Source: Salinisphaera sp. G21_0 (GTDB lineage: Bacteria > Pseudomonadota > Gammaproteobacteria > Pseudomonadales > Endozoicomonadaceae). From it: 55,963 bases of DNA. A program made the position numbers and the translations under genes. Below are positions 36,490 to 46,263 of this stretch, piece after piece (the stretch's first letter is position 1; each line of letters starts with the position of its first letter). The notes under the pieces were generated by a model. It was not told where the DNA came from. It saw nothing but the letters and a program-made list of their open reading frames with translations, and did no database searches. The stretch is from positions 1 to 55,963 of the forward strand of contig NZ_JAGHQW010000041.1 in the NCBI RefSeq assembly GCF_017744115.1, given 5' to 3'.

Positions 36490-37068
36490 ATGCGTCATAC
36501 GATTTTTGATACACCCATCGTTAACAGCTGTTTTCGCTTCTTATCCCACCTTGGTCTGAAGCTATTCGGCTGGAAGCTGGAAGGCCAACGCCCAAATGCC
36601 CGGAAGTACGTTATTATCGCGGCACCCCATACCAGTAACTGGGACTTTATTCTGATCATTGCCTGTGCCTTCTGCTTTCGCATTAATATCTACTGGATGG
36701 GGAAAAACTCTCTGTTCAAGGGGCCCTTTGGCGGCATCATGACATGGCTTGGGGGAATTCCGGTTGACCGCAGCAAAGCCAATGGTCTGGTTCAGCAAAT
36801 GGTCGACACCTTCCACAACTCCACGGACCTGGCCGTTGCCATTCCTCCTGAAGGCACACGCAACAAGGTTCGTCAATGGAAAAGTGGTTTTTACCACGTC
36901 GCCCACGGTGCTGAAGTCCCCATTGCGCTGAGCTTCCTGGATTATAAAAAGAAGGTTGGCGGTTTTGGCCCTATGTTCTTTACTACAGGGGACTATGCCT
37001 CAGACTTGAAAAAAATCCAGGAATTTTATCAACCTATGACGGGTAAGAACCCGGAAAAGTTTGCTTAG
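36490..37068 (+). CDS. 1-acyl-glycerol-3-phosphate acyltransferase-like (PlsC family)
   Basis: 192 residues. Acyltransferase motifs: HTSNWD (H-x4-D, ~43-48), a GGIPVDRSKA block and IPPEGTRNKVRQWKSGFY. Short PlsC-like enzymes transfer acyl groups to glycerophospholipids at the inner membrane; the exact acceptor is unknown. Not in an evident operon. Confidence 0.85.
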   Translation: MRHTIFDTPIVNSCFRFLSHLGLKLFGWKLEGQRPNARKYVIIAAPHTSNWDFILIIACAFCFRINIYWMGKNSLFKGPFGGIMTWLGGIPVDRSKANGLVQQMVDTFHNSTDLAVAIPPEGTRNKVRQWKSGFYHVAHGAEVPIALSFLDYKKKVGGFGPMFFTTGDYASDLKKIQEFYQPMTGKNPEKFA

Positions 37069-37232
37069 GCCATCTATTCCTAGCTGCATACTGAAACCAG
37101 ACAGCATGTAGCTATCATCTTTAGATGAATAACTTTCCGTAATTTTATAGAACCATGGAACTATTTAATAGTAAGAGCATCTAACCCCTATAAAACCCAT
37201 ATAAAAAAACCGGATAACCACTTAATTAAATC

Positions 37233-39485
37233 ATGACCATTCCAGCACTATCAACATCGACTGTAACGAAACACGCAACCTCTGACAAAAGTCTATTCGA
37301 GATAAAAAAAGAAGAAAAAAAATTTTTACCAACCGCTAAACAACGGCATGCTAGAAAACGTATCGCTTCGTTCAAAATTATAGAAAATACCCAAAGTACC
37401 AGTAAGTTTTCCGTAGAGGAGTTTTTAACTAACTTACCAGAAGCACTTAAAGTTGAATTAAACTCAATTCAAAGGTATTGCACCCTCAATAACAATCTCG
37501 CAAAGATACTTAATGGTCATGGAATCTTTTATAACAGACTAATCATCTTATTGAAAAAAATAGATCTTATTATGACTGAAAATGGCTTTTCTGATAAACA
37601 CAAAACAAAGGTAGAGGAAAAAATAAATCAGTTATTGACAGAGGGTAAATTAAATTTACTCAGTGATATCGGAAGAGAACTAAATCATCTGGAAGAATAT
37701 TATGACACCGGAAGCTGGCTGCCCGCCGCTGAAGACATACTCTTTTTTGATCAAGATGATAAAAACTGTAATGCACAGCATCAATCAGGTGATTTCTGCC
37801 CTGAATGGATGAAAAAAACTGAAATAGACCCTGAAATTCCAGCGTCAAAAGCAATGCTGGCTTACTGGAATTTCCGACATTCATCCAAAAATGCTAAAAG
37901 AAATCAACTGACCGACCTTATTGTCAGTAAATTAGATCCCGGACTTTTCCGCTTTATTTGCAAACTTCGAAAATTAAAAGCAGCCTTACACAATCCAGCT
38001 GTTGGTACCCCCTGCTTTCCAACAGGTTTAACCAGGTTTCATATTGATGCCATCGCTGCACGTTTTGATTATGCAGATACAATTGCCAACAGACAAGCAA
38101 AGACCAATCCTGCCTACAAGCTTTATTTCTGGGATAATCAAAGCCCTTGCACTGAAGAGCAGGAGAGCATGCAGCAATCAGAAACCGGTGAAGCTGCGGG
38201 GCAAACGTTAAATGGGATTGTCGAAGACAGCCCTGATGCCTCAACCTGCAATTTTGTTGAAGAAGAAGGCAACAAGCCTATCCACCAAACCACAGACCGT
38301 TCATTAAGAAAACGCAGGTCTTATCCAAACTACCAGGAAATTGTTGATGATCAACTGGCCATTTTGCCCAAAAAGAGAAAGAAAAAGAAAAAGAAAAAAA
38401 GCACATTACCATCGTCCTCTACAGCCAATAAACTTTCCAGAATAGATAAGGAAAACTTATTAAAAGAAACAGGCATCCCGGCATTTGAAAAAATTATCAA
38501 ATCAGTACTTAAGGAGAGAGAGAAAGAATTAATTCCGAATCCAACGTCTGCCCCTCTCGGAGAGAGTGTTGAAGCCAGCTATCACAGAGAGCGTGCAGAA
38601 GTAATAGCCGCCCAGGATGAACTCAGCAGACTATATGATGCGTGCCGTCAACACTTTGGAATAAACAAATCACTCTACAGGTTTGACACAATTAAAAAAT
38701 CAGTATCAATCACACCTAAAGAAGATAGAACTAATGACAGACCTGGCGAAGCGTATATCCCGAAACCCAATAAACCACCATATACAGATAAACCACCCAC
38801 CCACATGAGCACTGCTGAAAGAAAGCCAGACTTCTCTGAAGCTCAAAATGCCTTCATTACCATGATAGAAAAATCCAAAGAGCTATCATTGAAACCTATA
38901 ATCGAACCTGAAAGACTCCGAGGCCATGCTGAAGACTTTGGATACGCCCCTACCTGGCAACCCTTATCCACAGTTTTGAAACTTCCTATGCCTTTTTTGA
39001 CAAAGTTCTTTGCAATAGAGGGTAATACAAACCCGGAAGCTACCATAAAATTAAAAGAGAGAGTGCCGGAATTAATTAAAGAAATTAAAATGATCATACG
39101 TTTATACCGGCATAATTCAAACGTCTGGTGTCCGGACGATGCCAGAGAAATGCTAAATCCGGTAATACAAAAAGTCCGGGAAGTTCAACACTGTTTCCCA
39201 CAAATCATCCATGCTTTTGAAAACCGACAACAAGAACTGCTTAAATCAAGCCATCACACAACAGAAGATATCAACAGCGCTGAAAATCAACTGGAAAAGA
39301 TTCAGGAAGCACTGGCAAAAACAGCTATAGTGCTGTCTTCACTTGAAGACTTCAGCGCATATTTAAAAACTAAAAAACAGCAAGAACTTTACCAACGTCT
39401 TGTAAATACCATAGAGGAATGGCGCACCTGTATAGCAAATACCCCTGAGAGCCTGTTACCAGCAGTTCGTCAACGGGTCAGTTAA
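37233..39485 (+). CDS. Large Lys-rich orphan protein with nuclear-signal-like segment
   Basis: 750 residues, no signal peptide, no membrane span, no recognised family. AT-rich compared with neighbours, with many A runs. Mostly predicted helical; the middle (~300-400) is disordered in composition (Glu-rich, then RKRRSYPNYQE and KKRKKKKKKKS at ~365-392), which resembles a bipartite nuclear localisation signal. C-terminal part (560-745) looks like helical bundles with polar coiled segments. Codon and base composition plus the lack of relatives suggest a lineage-specific, possibly host-directed protein. Stands alone. Function unknown. Confidence 0.7.
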   Translation: MTIPALSTSTVTKHATSDKSLFEIKKEEKKFLPTAKQRHARKRIASFKIIENTQSTSKFSVEEFLTNLPEALKVELNSIQRYCTLNNNLAKILNGHGIFYNRLIILLKKIDLIMTENGFSDKHKTKVEEKINQLLTEGKLNLLSDIGRELNHLEEYYDTGSWLPAAEDILFFDQDDKNCNAQHQSGDFCPEWMKKTEIDPEIPASKAMLAYWNFRHSSKNAKRNQLTDLIVSKLDPGLFRFICKLRKLKAALHNPAVGTPCFPTGLTRFHIDAIAARFDYADTIANRQAKTNPAYKLYFWDNQSPCTEEQESMQQSETGEAAGQTLNGIVEDSPDASTCNFVEEEGNKPIHQTTDRSLRKRRSYPNYQEIVDDQLAILPKKRKKKKKKKSTLPSSSTANKLSRIDKENLLKETGIPAFEKIIKSVLKEREKELIPNPTSAPLGESVEASYHRERAEVIAAQDELSRLYDACRQHFGINKSLYRFDTIKKSVSITPKEDRTNDRPGEAYIPKPNKPPYTDKPPTHMSTAERKPDFSEAQNAFITMIEKSKELSLKPIIEPERLRGHAEDFGYAPTWQPLSTVLKLPMPFLTKFFAIEGNTNPEATIKLKERVPELIKEIKMIIRLYRHNSNVWCPDDAREMLNPVIQKVREVQHCFPQIIHAFENRQQELLKSSHHTTEDINSAENQLEKIQEALAKTAIVLSSLEDFSAYLKTKKQQELYQRLVNTIEEWRTCIANTPESLLPAVRQRVS

Positions 39486-39659
39486 ACAGAGTCGTCCCTA
39501 CCTGCCTCCCACACAGCGCAAGAAATGGGGGTTAGCGCTCTTCTGCACTGCTAACAACCCCTTTCATCATCATTACAGCGGCGCATTTTTGCAAATTTTA
39601 TCAAATCAGAGGACACTGTTGACACATAAACAAAGAATTATAAGTAGCAGGAAGTGCCA

Positions 39660-40403
39660 ATGGCAGAGTCTAACCAGAAGATCGCCCTCTTTATTGATGC
39701 GGACAATGCCCCCGCCAGAAAAATTGAGAAGATCCTCTCTGAAATGGCCAAGTATGGTGTCGTCAGTATCCGAAGGGCCTACGGCAACTGGAAGAGCCAC
39801 ACCATCAAAGGGTGGGAGGAACAACTCCACGAATACGCGATCCAGCCAATCCAGCAGTTTGATTTAACCAAAGGCAAGAACGCCACCGATATGGCCATGA
39901 CCATTGATGCCATGGATACGCTTTACACCAGGAACATGGACGCCTTTTGCATTGTCTCTTCTGACAGTGACTTTACGCCACTGATCATGCGACTGCTATC
40001 AGCAGGTAAAGTGGTGTACGGCTTTGGTGAACGAAAAGCCCCATCCCCTTTCGTTAATGCCTGCTCCCGCTTTCTCTACCTAGATGAGCCCGGTGATGAT
40101 CCGGAAAAAGTCGCTGCAAACGATAAAAAAAGCGGCCATGAATTGAAAGCCGATACCAAACTGATGAACCTGATCCGCAATGCCATCGATACAGAGCAGG
40201 ACGATGATGGCTGGGCGTACCTTGGAAGAATCGGCGCAGTTATCGCTAACCAGGCTTCCTTTGACCCACGAAATTACGGTTATAAAAAACTGGGCGATCT
40301 GATCAGGGCTGTAGACCTGTTTGAAACTCAGGTTATGGATAATAATCAGATGAGTGTTCGTGATAAGCGACGTGGGAACCATATCCAGAATGGTGGCCAT
40401 TAA
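39660..40403 (+). CDS. NYN-domain ribonuclease-like protein with OST-HTH (LOTUS) tail
   Basis: 247 residues from ATG 39660 (AGGAAG five bases before; GTG 39654 also possible). PIN/NYN fold with its acidic residues: FIDADNAP, NATDMAMTIDAM, CIVSSDSDFTPLI. The C-terminal ~75 residues (DGWAYLGRIGAVIANQ, NYGYKKLGDLIRA) are an OST-HTH/LOTUS RNA-binding domain. LabA/MARF1-like architecture; probably an RNA-binding or RNA-cleaving protein of unknown target. Confidence 0.88.
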   Translation: MAESNQKIALFIDADNAPARKIEKILSEMAKYGVVSIRRAYGNWKSHTIKGWEEQLHEYAIQPIQQFDLTKGKNATDMAMTIDAMDTLYTRNMDAFCIVSSDSDFTPLIMRLLSAGKVVYGFGERKAPSPFVNACSRFLYLDEPGDDPEKVAANDKKSGHELKADTKLMNLIRNAIDTEQDDDGWAYLGRIGAVIANQASFDPRNYGYKKLGDLIRAVDLFETQVMDNNQMSVRDKRRGNHIQNGGH

Positions 40404-40417
40404 GCGTGATGTGCAGT

Positions 40418-40456
40418 CCAGGAGGCTGTTCATCAGAATCGGCCAAGGCCTCCTGG
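40418..40456. terminator. Hairpin between convergent NYN and GNAT genes
   Basis: CCAGGAGGC (40418-40426) pairs with GCCTCCTGG (40448-40456), 21-base loop. It lies between two convergent genes and could end either transcript; no strong T run. Confidence 0.45.
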
Positions 40457-40484
40457 TTACCCAAAGGGGGCGCTTTGCTATCCA

Positions 40485-41225
40485 TCATCGAACGGGCTTC
40501 GATAGGGGTTTAGCATAAAAGTTTTTTATGGATTTCCCCTTCACAAATTGTTTCTCCAAGATACCTTCAAACTCAAATCCCAAACCGGTGAGTATCTTGA
40601 CTGAACCCCTATTTTCTGGGGAGGCTGTCGCCGTCAGCCACTCCAGAGGCAGAGATTCCTGGGTATTATCTGGCAACGCACAGGTGACTTTAAAGCCCTG
40701 CTTTTGATATTCCGGAGCAACACCATTCACCATTGCAGCAGCCGCCTGTTTACCGTAGCCTTTTTTCCAGTATTTGTGATCAATCATAAAAGTCATCTCA
40801 GAGGATCCAGCTTCTGTGTTGCCGCCATAAGCCTTATTGTTCTCTCCTGATTTGAAGCATATGTGCCCAATAAATGGCTCAGAATCCTGCACCCCACTGA
40901 CATTACGCTTGAAAATCGAAAACCCACTGAAAGGATTACCCTTTTTCCAATCATCACTCCATCTCTGCACTAGCCTTTCAGAGATGCTGTCTTCCCAAGG
41001 TTGGCCAGCACCGTAGTTTTTCATATTCTCAGCACATTTATAAAGCCCAATTGAATCATTAAGATCTGAAATCTCAACAGAACGAAGATGCAAATCATCG
41101 GTATAAATGTGGACAACCAGGCCCTGTTTCTCCTTTCCCGGGTCATCGTAAGAAGCCGGGTCAATACTGAGCTCAATAGAGCCACGGTAAGGATTGCCTG
41201 ATGGGAATGTAATACTGCTGTTCAT
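40485..41225 (-). CDS. GNAT-family N-acetyltransferase
   Basis: 246 residues. RimJ/RimL-like GNAT layout: LRSVEISDLNDSIGLYKC, then EMTFMIDHKYWKKGYGKQAA (the acetyl-CoA loop is WKKGYGKQAA) and ENRGSVKILTGLGFEFEG. The first ~40 residues are an extra extension. Acceptor substrate unknown. Upstream is the rhlE 3' end on the same strand. Confidence 0.8.
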   Translation of the reverse strand: MNSSITFPSGNPYRGSIELSIDPASYDDPGKEKQGLVVHIYTDDLHLRSVEISDLNDSIGLYKCAENMKNYGAGQPWEDSISERLVQRWSDDWKKGNPFSGFSIFKRNVSGVQDSEPFIGHICFKSGENNKAYGGNTEAGSSEMTFMIDHKYWKKGYGKQAAAAMVNGVAPEYQKQGFKVTCALPDNTQESLPLEWLTATASPENRGSVKILTGLGFEFEGILEKQFVKGKSIKNFYAKPLSKPVR

Positions 41226-41345
41226 AATTTAATTTCTCCATATAATTAAGCATTTAGTGATCCATCACCTTTTTAGACTTAAAAGAGATAGCATAGTTCC
41301 CCGGCATAGCCTGACGACCTCAGCTCAGGGAGAATGAGGTCATAT

Positions 41346-42725
41346 TTATACAGAAGCAGAAGTGCTTTTTGGGTTGGTCACTTTACGCCTTCCCGGCCTG
41401 CGGTGGTTTTCGGTAAACACACGCCCTGACCCCATTCCCCCGGACTTTCTCCTCTCATTACTCTGCCCTGCCTGCTGCTTAGGTACCTTGCCGTTGCTGC
41501 CACTCTCCTGCCCGGGCCTGCGAGTAGACTTCGGCTTTTTGGGCTTTTTAGGTTTCGGTGGCTTACCGGACAACTGAGTCACCGGCACCTCATTAACCGG
41601 CTCAAACCCGGAGATCATCTCTCTGGGTAACTGCTGATTGATCAACCGTTCTATGTCCCGAAGCTGCTTGCTCTCATCGGCACAGACCAGTGAAACCGCA
41701 TGACCATCAGCCCCCGCGCGCCCTGTTCGCCCGATACGATGCACATAATCTTCCGGCACATTGGGCAGGTCGAAGTTCACCACCTGTGGCAACTGGTCAA
41801 TATCCAGCCCTCGGGCAGCGATATCCGTTGCCACCAGGGCCGTAATGTCATTATTTTTGAAATCAGCAAGGGCCCTGGTACGGGCTCCCTGGCTCTTATT
41901 GCCATGAATCGCCGCTGCCAGAATTCCTTTACCTTCCAGATGACGGGTTAAGCGGTTGGCACCGTGCTTGGTCCGGGTAAAAACCAGCACCTGTTGCCAG
42001 TTATGCTCTTTAATCAACCGGGTCAGCAGTGCCGGTTTTTTACTTTTATCCACCGGATACACACACTGCCTGACCGTTCTGGCCGTTGTATTGCGCGGAG
42101 AAACGTCAATCTCTACGGGATGGTGAACAATGGTTTTTGCCAGCTGTCGTATTTCATCGGAAAACGTTGCCGAAAACATCAGATTCTGTCTTCCCTGGGG
42201 CAACAGCGCCAGAATACGACGAATATCGTGAATAAACCCCATATCCAGCATCCGGTCTGCTTCATCCAGAACCAGCACTTCCAGATGTTTGAACTTCACC
42301 GCATTCTGGTTGTAAAGATCCAGAAGTCGCCCGGGTGTGGCAACAAGGATATCCGCACCACGTCTCAGATTCATCATTTGCGGGTTGATTTTGACCCCGC
42401 CAAAAACCACTGAGGAACGTATTGGCAAATGCCGACCATAGGTGGCAACACTCTCTGCCACCTGGGCTGCCAGCTCTCGGGTCGGCGTCAGAACCAGCGC
42501 ACGAACCTGGTTGGGCCTTGCCCGCTCGCCGCGACTGAGCAGCTCCAGTATCGGCAACGTAAAACCGGCTGTTTTACCTGTGCCTGTCTGAGCCGCCGCC
42601 ATAACATCCTGTCCTGCCAGAACCGCCGGTATGGCTTCTGCCTGAATAGGAGAAGGCTGTTTATAGCCCTGTTCGGTAATGGCTTGCAGGATCGGAAGGG
42701 AAAGCCCGAGGTTGGCAAAGGTCAT
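41346..42725 (-). CDS. rhlE: DEAD-box RNA helicase RhlE
   Basis: 459 residues from ATG 42725. All helicase motifs are visible: FANLGLS and Q motif, AQTGTGKT (motif I), PTRELAAQV (Ia), LDEADRML (II), FSATFSDE (III), [10 protein letters not shown] (VI). The basic, Gly/Lys/Arg-rich C-terminal tail ([18 protein letters not shown]) is typical of RhlE. Unwinds structured RNA during ribosome assembly and RNA decay. Confidence 0.95.
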   Translation of the reverse strand: MTFANLGLSLPILQAITEQGYKQPSPIQAEAIPAVLAGQDVMAAAQTGTGKTAGFTLPILELLSRGERARPNQVRALVLTPTRELAAQVAESVATYGRHLPIRSSVVFGGVKINPQMMNLRRGADILVATPGRLLDLYNQNAVKFKHLEVLVLDEADRMLDMGFIHDIRRILALLPQGRQNLMFSATFSDEIRQLAKTIVHHPVEIDVSPRNTTARTVRQCVYPVDKSKKPALLTRLIKEHNWQQVLVFTRTKHGANRLTRHLEGKGILAAAIHGNKSQGARTRALADFKNNDITALVATDIAARGLDIDQLPQVVNFDLPNVPEDYVHRIGRTGRAGADGHAVSLVCADESKQLRDIERLINQQLPREMISGFEPVNEVPVTQLSGKPPKPKKPKKPKSTRRPGQESGSNGKVPKQQAGQSNERRKSGGMGSGRVFTENHRRPGRRKVTNPKSTSASV

Positions 42726-42915
42726 GGAATGTCTCATTAAGGGCCATACAACTAAAATGATTGATATTTCGTCAGTTTACCGCTGTTCTGTTACCACATG
42801 AATCATTCTGTGGATTACGCGGGAACTTTTCGAAGGAGAGGAACCTGGGAATAAAGAACTTTTTTCTGTATTCAGAGTCAGATTGATAAGGATACAAGCT
42901 ATTCAGGATAATTTC

Positions 42916-43404
42916 ATGCAACCAACAAGATCATTAGCTACATCTGTGCCAATGCTCCAGCCTCAGGCGGCGGCAGCCAATGAGCAGATGGGTAATTCAG
43001 AACAGATATTTTGCAAGCATCAAGTTTTTGGACGAACGGTTTCAATGTCAAAAATTACAGCTTTGAGTCTGTCTGTAGGTCTAACTGCAGGCCTGTCTTT
43101 TGTTGTGCCGGGTTTGATCATTTCCTCAAGCCTCGCTGGTATTTGTGTATCTTTGACCGTAGGTAGTTATGCTGGTTTGGCTGTTGGTGGTGCCGCCTCG
43201 GAGGTGTATCGTTGTCGTCAGCGTCGGCACACAGCAACCGAGCCCCCATCAGCAGAGTTATCCCGGGTTATCAGCCATGATCCTGAACCGACAGAAATAC
43301 CCAGTGAAGTAGAAACAGACAATTACCCGGCTACGTTGCAAAACTATCCAGGACCGCCACCAGCATACACTCCTATAGAATCGCCACCACCTTACAGCCC
43401 TTAG
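42916..43404 (+). CDS. Small membrane protein ending in PPxY motifs
   Basis: 162 residues from ATG 42916 (AGGATAATTTC before it). N-terminal soluble part (~60 residues), two hydrophobic spans separated by a short turn (about 50-75 and 76-100: SVGLTAGLSFVVPGLIIS, GICVSLTVGSYAGLAVGG), a basic stop (YRCRQRRH), and a disordered Pro-rich tail. The last 20 residues contain PPAY and PPPY, the short motifs that bind WW domains of eukaryotic NEDD4-type ubiquitin ligases. No bacterial family recognised. A two-helix hairpin with a WW-binding tail resembles inclusion- or vacuole-membrane effectors, but that role is inferred. Confidence 0.6.
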   Translation: MQPTRSLATSVPMLQPQAAAANEQMGNSEQIFCKHQVFGRTVSMSKITALSLSVGLTAGLSFVVPGLIISSSLAGICVSLTVGSYAGLAVGGAASEVYRCRQRRHTATEPPSAELSRVISHDPEPTEIPSEVETDNYPATLQNYPGPPPAYTPIESPPPYSP

Positions 43405-43765
43405 ACTGATGGTTTCCCAATCATTAAAGCGATTGACCGGTACTTCGATTGTTAATATTGATCTTCTGCAGTCTCAGTTCCAGTACTGACATTTGTTTGC
43501 AGTATAGAAAAAAACAGCTAGTTTTTAGTTGCTGTAACCAAACGAGAGAGACGAGGACGGTCAACTTCCTTGAGGAGATTTCAGAGAAAATGGAAGTGAT
43601 GCTCCGCCTGTGGTTGGTAATAACCTTGTCGGATAATCTGGACAGTTTATGAGAAGCGTGTTCCGATCCATGCTCAAGAAGTCAGCAAAATATGGTTTTG
43701 CAAGGTACGGTTTTGCAAGATATGTAAGACGATTAAACGAACGTTGAACGATTTAACTTATACCC
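43405..43765 (+). promoter_or_regulatory. Gap upstream of aquaporin-arsM with a 15-base tandem repeat
   Basis: No convincing gene is present in these 361 bases. At 43691-43705 and 43706-43720 lie two adjacent 15-base units, TATGGTTTTGCAAGG and TACGGTTTTGCAAGA, 46 bases before the aquaporin start; they could be regulator half-sites. No ArsR gene is seen nearby. Confidence 0.35.
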
Positions 43766-44611
43766 ATGAATTATCTAAAGGGCTTTGCCGGAGAGTTTAT
43801 AGGTACGTTTATCCTCGTCTTGTTTGGCTGTGGTTCAGTGGCCGTGACGGTGCTATTTTCTGCCCATGCAGGACTGTTTCAGGTGGCCATGGTCTGGGGG
43901 CTGGCAGTCACCCTGGCCATATACGCTACTCGTCGTCTCTCCTGTGCTCACCTTAATCCGGCTGTGAGCATTGCCATGGTAGTCAGTCGCCGGATGTCCA
44001 TGACATTACTGCCCTGCTATCTGGTTGCCCAGTTTGCCGGTGCATTTGTGGCAGCCGCCCTGCTGTACCTGCTCTTCTCCAGCTCAATCATGCAGTATGA
44101 ACTGACCCATAACATTGTCCGTGGTACCGAGTCATCCATAGCCAGTGCCATGATGTTTGGCGAGTATTATCCCAACCCCATGGCCGGGCAGGTTGCCTCC
44201 GTGTCCACTGTCAATGCATTTTTTGCCGAATGTACCGGTACCTTTGCCCTGGTCTTTATGATTCTCGTCCTGACCGAAGGCTGCAACACCGGGCGACCGG
44301 ACCAGGCCCTCGCCCCCCTGTTTATCGGTTTAACCGTCACCGCCATTATCTCGATTATTGCGCCACTGACCCAGGCAGGACTCAACCCGGCCAGAGATTT
44401 ATCACCCCGACTGCTGGCCTCTCTGTTCGGCTGGGCAAGTGCAGCGTTTCCCGATAAGCATTATGGTTTTTTGACCGTATATGTTGCGGGTCCGATTACC
44501 GGGGGAGTTATAGCCGCTTTATGTTTTATGGGTATTGTTGAGCCGCTGATGAAAAACACGACAGCGGAAGAACCTGGCAAAATTGACAGAACAACATCCC
44601 CGGACAAATAG
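43766..44611 (+). CDS. Aquaglyceroporin (MIP family), possible arsenite channel
   Basis: 281 residues, six membrane helices and two pore half-helices with the motifs HLNPAVSIAM and GLNPARDLSPR. The Asp after the second NPA-Arg is the aquaglyceroporin type (GlpF-like). It lies 37 bases before an arsenite methyltransferase gene, so it may carry arsenite, glycerol or methylated arsenicals. No glycerol kinase is adjacent. Substrate is inferred from context. Confidence 0.85.
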   Translation: MNYLKGFAGEFIGTFILVLFGCGSVAVTVLFSAHAGLFQVAMVWGLAVTLAIYATRRLSCAHLNPAVSIAMVVSRRMSMTLLPCYLVAQFAGAFVAAALLYLLFSSSIMQYELTHNIVRGTESSIASAMMFGEYYPNPMAGQVASVSTVNAFFAECTGTFALVFMILVLTEGCNTGRPDQALAPLFIGLTVTAIISIIAPLTQAGLNPARDLSPRLLASLFGWASAAFPDKHYGFLTVYVAGPITGGVIAALCFMGIVEPLMKNTTAEEPGKIDRTTSPDK

Positions 44612-44648
44612 CTCCCCTGATTCATGTACATTAACCAAGGCGAGAACA

Positions 44649-45707
44649 ATGCATAACCACTCCAGTAATCATCAGGTCCTGAAGGAGTACTACGGCCGCG
44701 TTCTTGGCGGCACCACGGATCTTAAAACCAATGCCTGCTGTTCCGATCCTGGCACCATGCCAGCCCGTGTCCGGGATATCCTTAAGCAGATCGACCCGGC
44801 CATTACGGACCGTTTTTATGGCTGCGGATCGCCGATCCCATCGGCCCTGGAAGGATGCCGGGTACTGGATCTTGGCTGCGGTACCGGCAGAGACAGTTAT
44901 ATTCTTGCCAGCCTGGCAGGAGAACAGGGCCAGGTTATCGGTATCGATATGACCGATGAACAATTAATGGTGGCCACCGGGCATATTCCCTCGATGATGG
45001 AGAAGTTTGGCTTTCAGCAACCGAATATCGACTTCAGACAGGGTTATATTGAAGATCTGCAAACCCCGGGGATAGAAGACAATTCCATGGATGTGGTGAT
45101 TTCCAACTGCGTGATAAACCTTTCGCCCCACAAGAAAGAGGTATTCAGGGAGATTTTCCGGGTACTGAAACCCGGTGGCGAACTGCTTTTCAGTGACGTG
45201 TTTGCCGGTCAGCGAATACCGGCCTCGTTAAAAGACGACCCGGTGCTGATGGGGGAATGCCTTAGTGGTGCTCTTTATATTGAAGACTTCCGTCGTCTGT
45301 TAACCGGGCTGGGTTACCCGGACTACCGGTTGCTTTCTGCCAGCCCGATCACCATTGCCAACCAGCAAATCGAGGAGAAAATTGGCAATATCGATTTTCA
45401 ATCCCTGACCGTTCGGGTGTTCAAACTGGATAACCTTGAAGATATCTGTGAAGACTATGGTCAGGTGGCCATTTACAACGGTACCCTGCCGGAACACCCT
45501 CACTTTTTCCAACTGGACGACCATCACCGCTTTATCAATGGCAAACCGATGCTGGTCTGTGGCAATACCGCAGCCATGGTGCAGGATACCCGCTATGGCA
45601 GCCATTTTACCGTGCATGGCAACCGGAAGACCCATTATGGCCCTTTCAACTGTCTCCCGGCAGTGAGTGATGATGGGGCTGACTGCACAACTGGCGGTTG
45701 CGGTTGA
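44649..45707 (+). CDS. arsM: Arsenite S-adenosylmethionine methyltransferase
   Basis: 352 residues from ATG 44649 (AAGGCGAG six bases before). N-terminal EYYGRVLGGTTDLKTNACC, SAM-binding VLDLGCGTGRDSYI, and the three arsenic-binding Cys positions visible in NACC, VISNCVINLSPHK and GECLSGALY. Methylates arsenite to mono-, di- and trimethyl forms. The tail DCTTGGCG adds two more Cys. Likely co-transcribed with the upstream aquaglyceroporin. Confidence 0.9.
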   Translation: MHNHSSNHQVLKEYYGRVLGGTTDLKTNACCSDPGTMPARVRDILKQIDPAITDRFYGCGSPIPSALEGCRVLDLGCGTGRDSYILASLAGEQGQVIGIDMTDEQLMVATGHIPSMMEKFGFQQPNIDFRQGYIEDLQTPGIEDNSMDVVISNCVINLSPHKKEVFREIFRVLKPGGELLFSDVFAGQRIPASLKDDPVLMGECLSGALYIEDFRRLLTGLGYPDYRLLSASPITIANQQIEEKIGNIDFQSLTVRVFKLDNLEDICEDYGQVAIYNGTLPEHPHFFQLDDHHRFINGKPMLVCGNTAAMVQDTRYGSHFTVHGNRKTHYGPFNCLPAVSDDGADCTTGGCG

Positions 45708-45755
45708 GGGTCAGCCCTATCCATTGATCCATGAACCTGATAGATTACCAGGCCA

Positions 45756-46151
45756 GTGAGTTACAACGCTTTCTTTCCGCTATTAGCTATATTGTTAACC
45801 GGTTGCCAAATGCCCATAAAACCATCCAGCGGTTTTTGCATGGTACTGACCACCTGCCCCAATCAACAGGAAGCCGACACCCATGCCAGGGCCATCATTG
45901 AAAAGCGCCTGGCTGCCTGCGTTCAGAGCAGTCCAATCCACAGCCATTATCGATGGGATGGTGGAGTTCAATCCGACCCGGAAGTACTGCTTCGTATTAA
46001 AACCACCTGTGAGCGTTATCAGGCACTGGAGCAATACCTGAAAGCTGAACACAGCTATGATGTGCCACAGGTGATTCAGATATCCATAGAAAACGGCCTG
46101 CCAGAGTACCTTGATTGGGTAAGGGAAGAAACGGTGGTCAACGGCCAGTAA
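45756..46151 (+). CDS. cutA: CutA-family divalent-ion tolerance protein with lipobox-like extension
   Basis: 131 residues from GTG 45756. Residues ~24-131 are CutA1: FCMVLTTCPNQQEADTHARAI, EKRLAACVQ, YRWDGGVQSDPEVLLRIKT, YDVPQVIQISIENGLPEYLDWV. CutA normally starts at about FCMVL; here ~20 residues precede it, including LAILLTGC, a lipobox-like sequence, but without a basic N-region. ATG 45810 (MPIKPSSGF) would give a normal cytosolic CutA, but has no clear ribosome site. Lies 48 bases after arsM, so could be part of a metal-related operon. Confidence 0.85.
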   Translation: MSYNAFFPLLAILLTGCQMPIKPSSGFCMVLTTCPNQQEADTHARAIIEKRLAACVQSSPIHSHYRWDGGVQSDPEVLLRIKTTCERYQALEQYLKAEHSYDVPQVIQISIENGLPEYLDWVREETVVNGQ

Positions 46152-46263
46152 AGACGGTCAGATAGGATTCTTCAGGAAAAAAGATTTTTGTCCTTATACC
46201 GCAAGTCGGAGCGTGAAAGTATTGCTGGTCATATCCTGAAAAAGATAGCGGAGGCTATAAACG

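Noticed and set aside
43449-43652. 67-codon frame upstream of the aquaporin
   Set aside because: No ribosome site, poor composition, no resemblance to known proteins.
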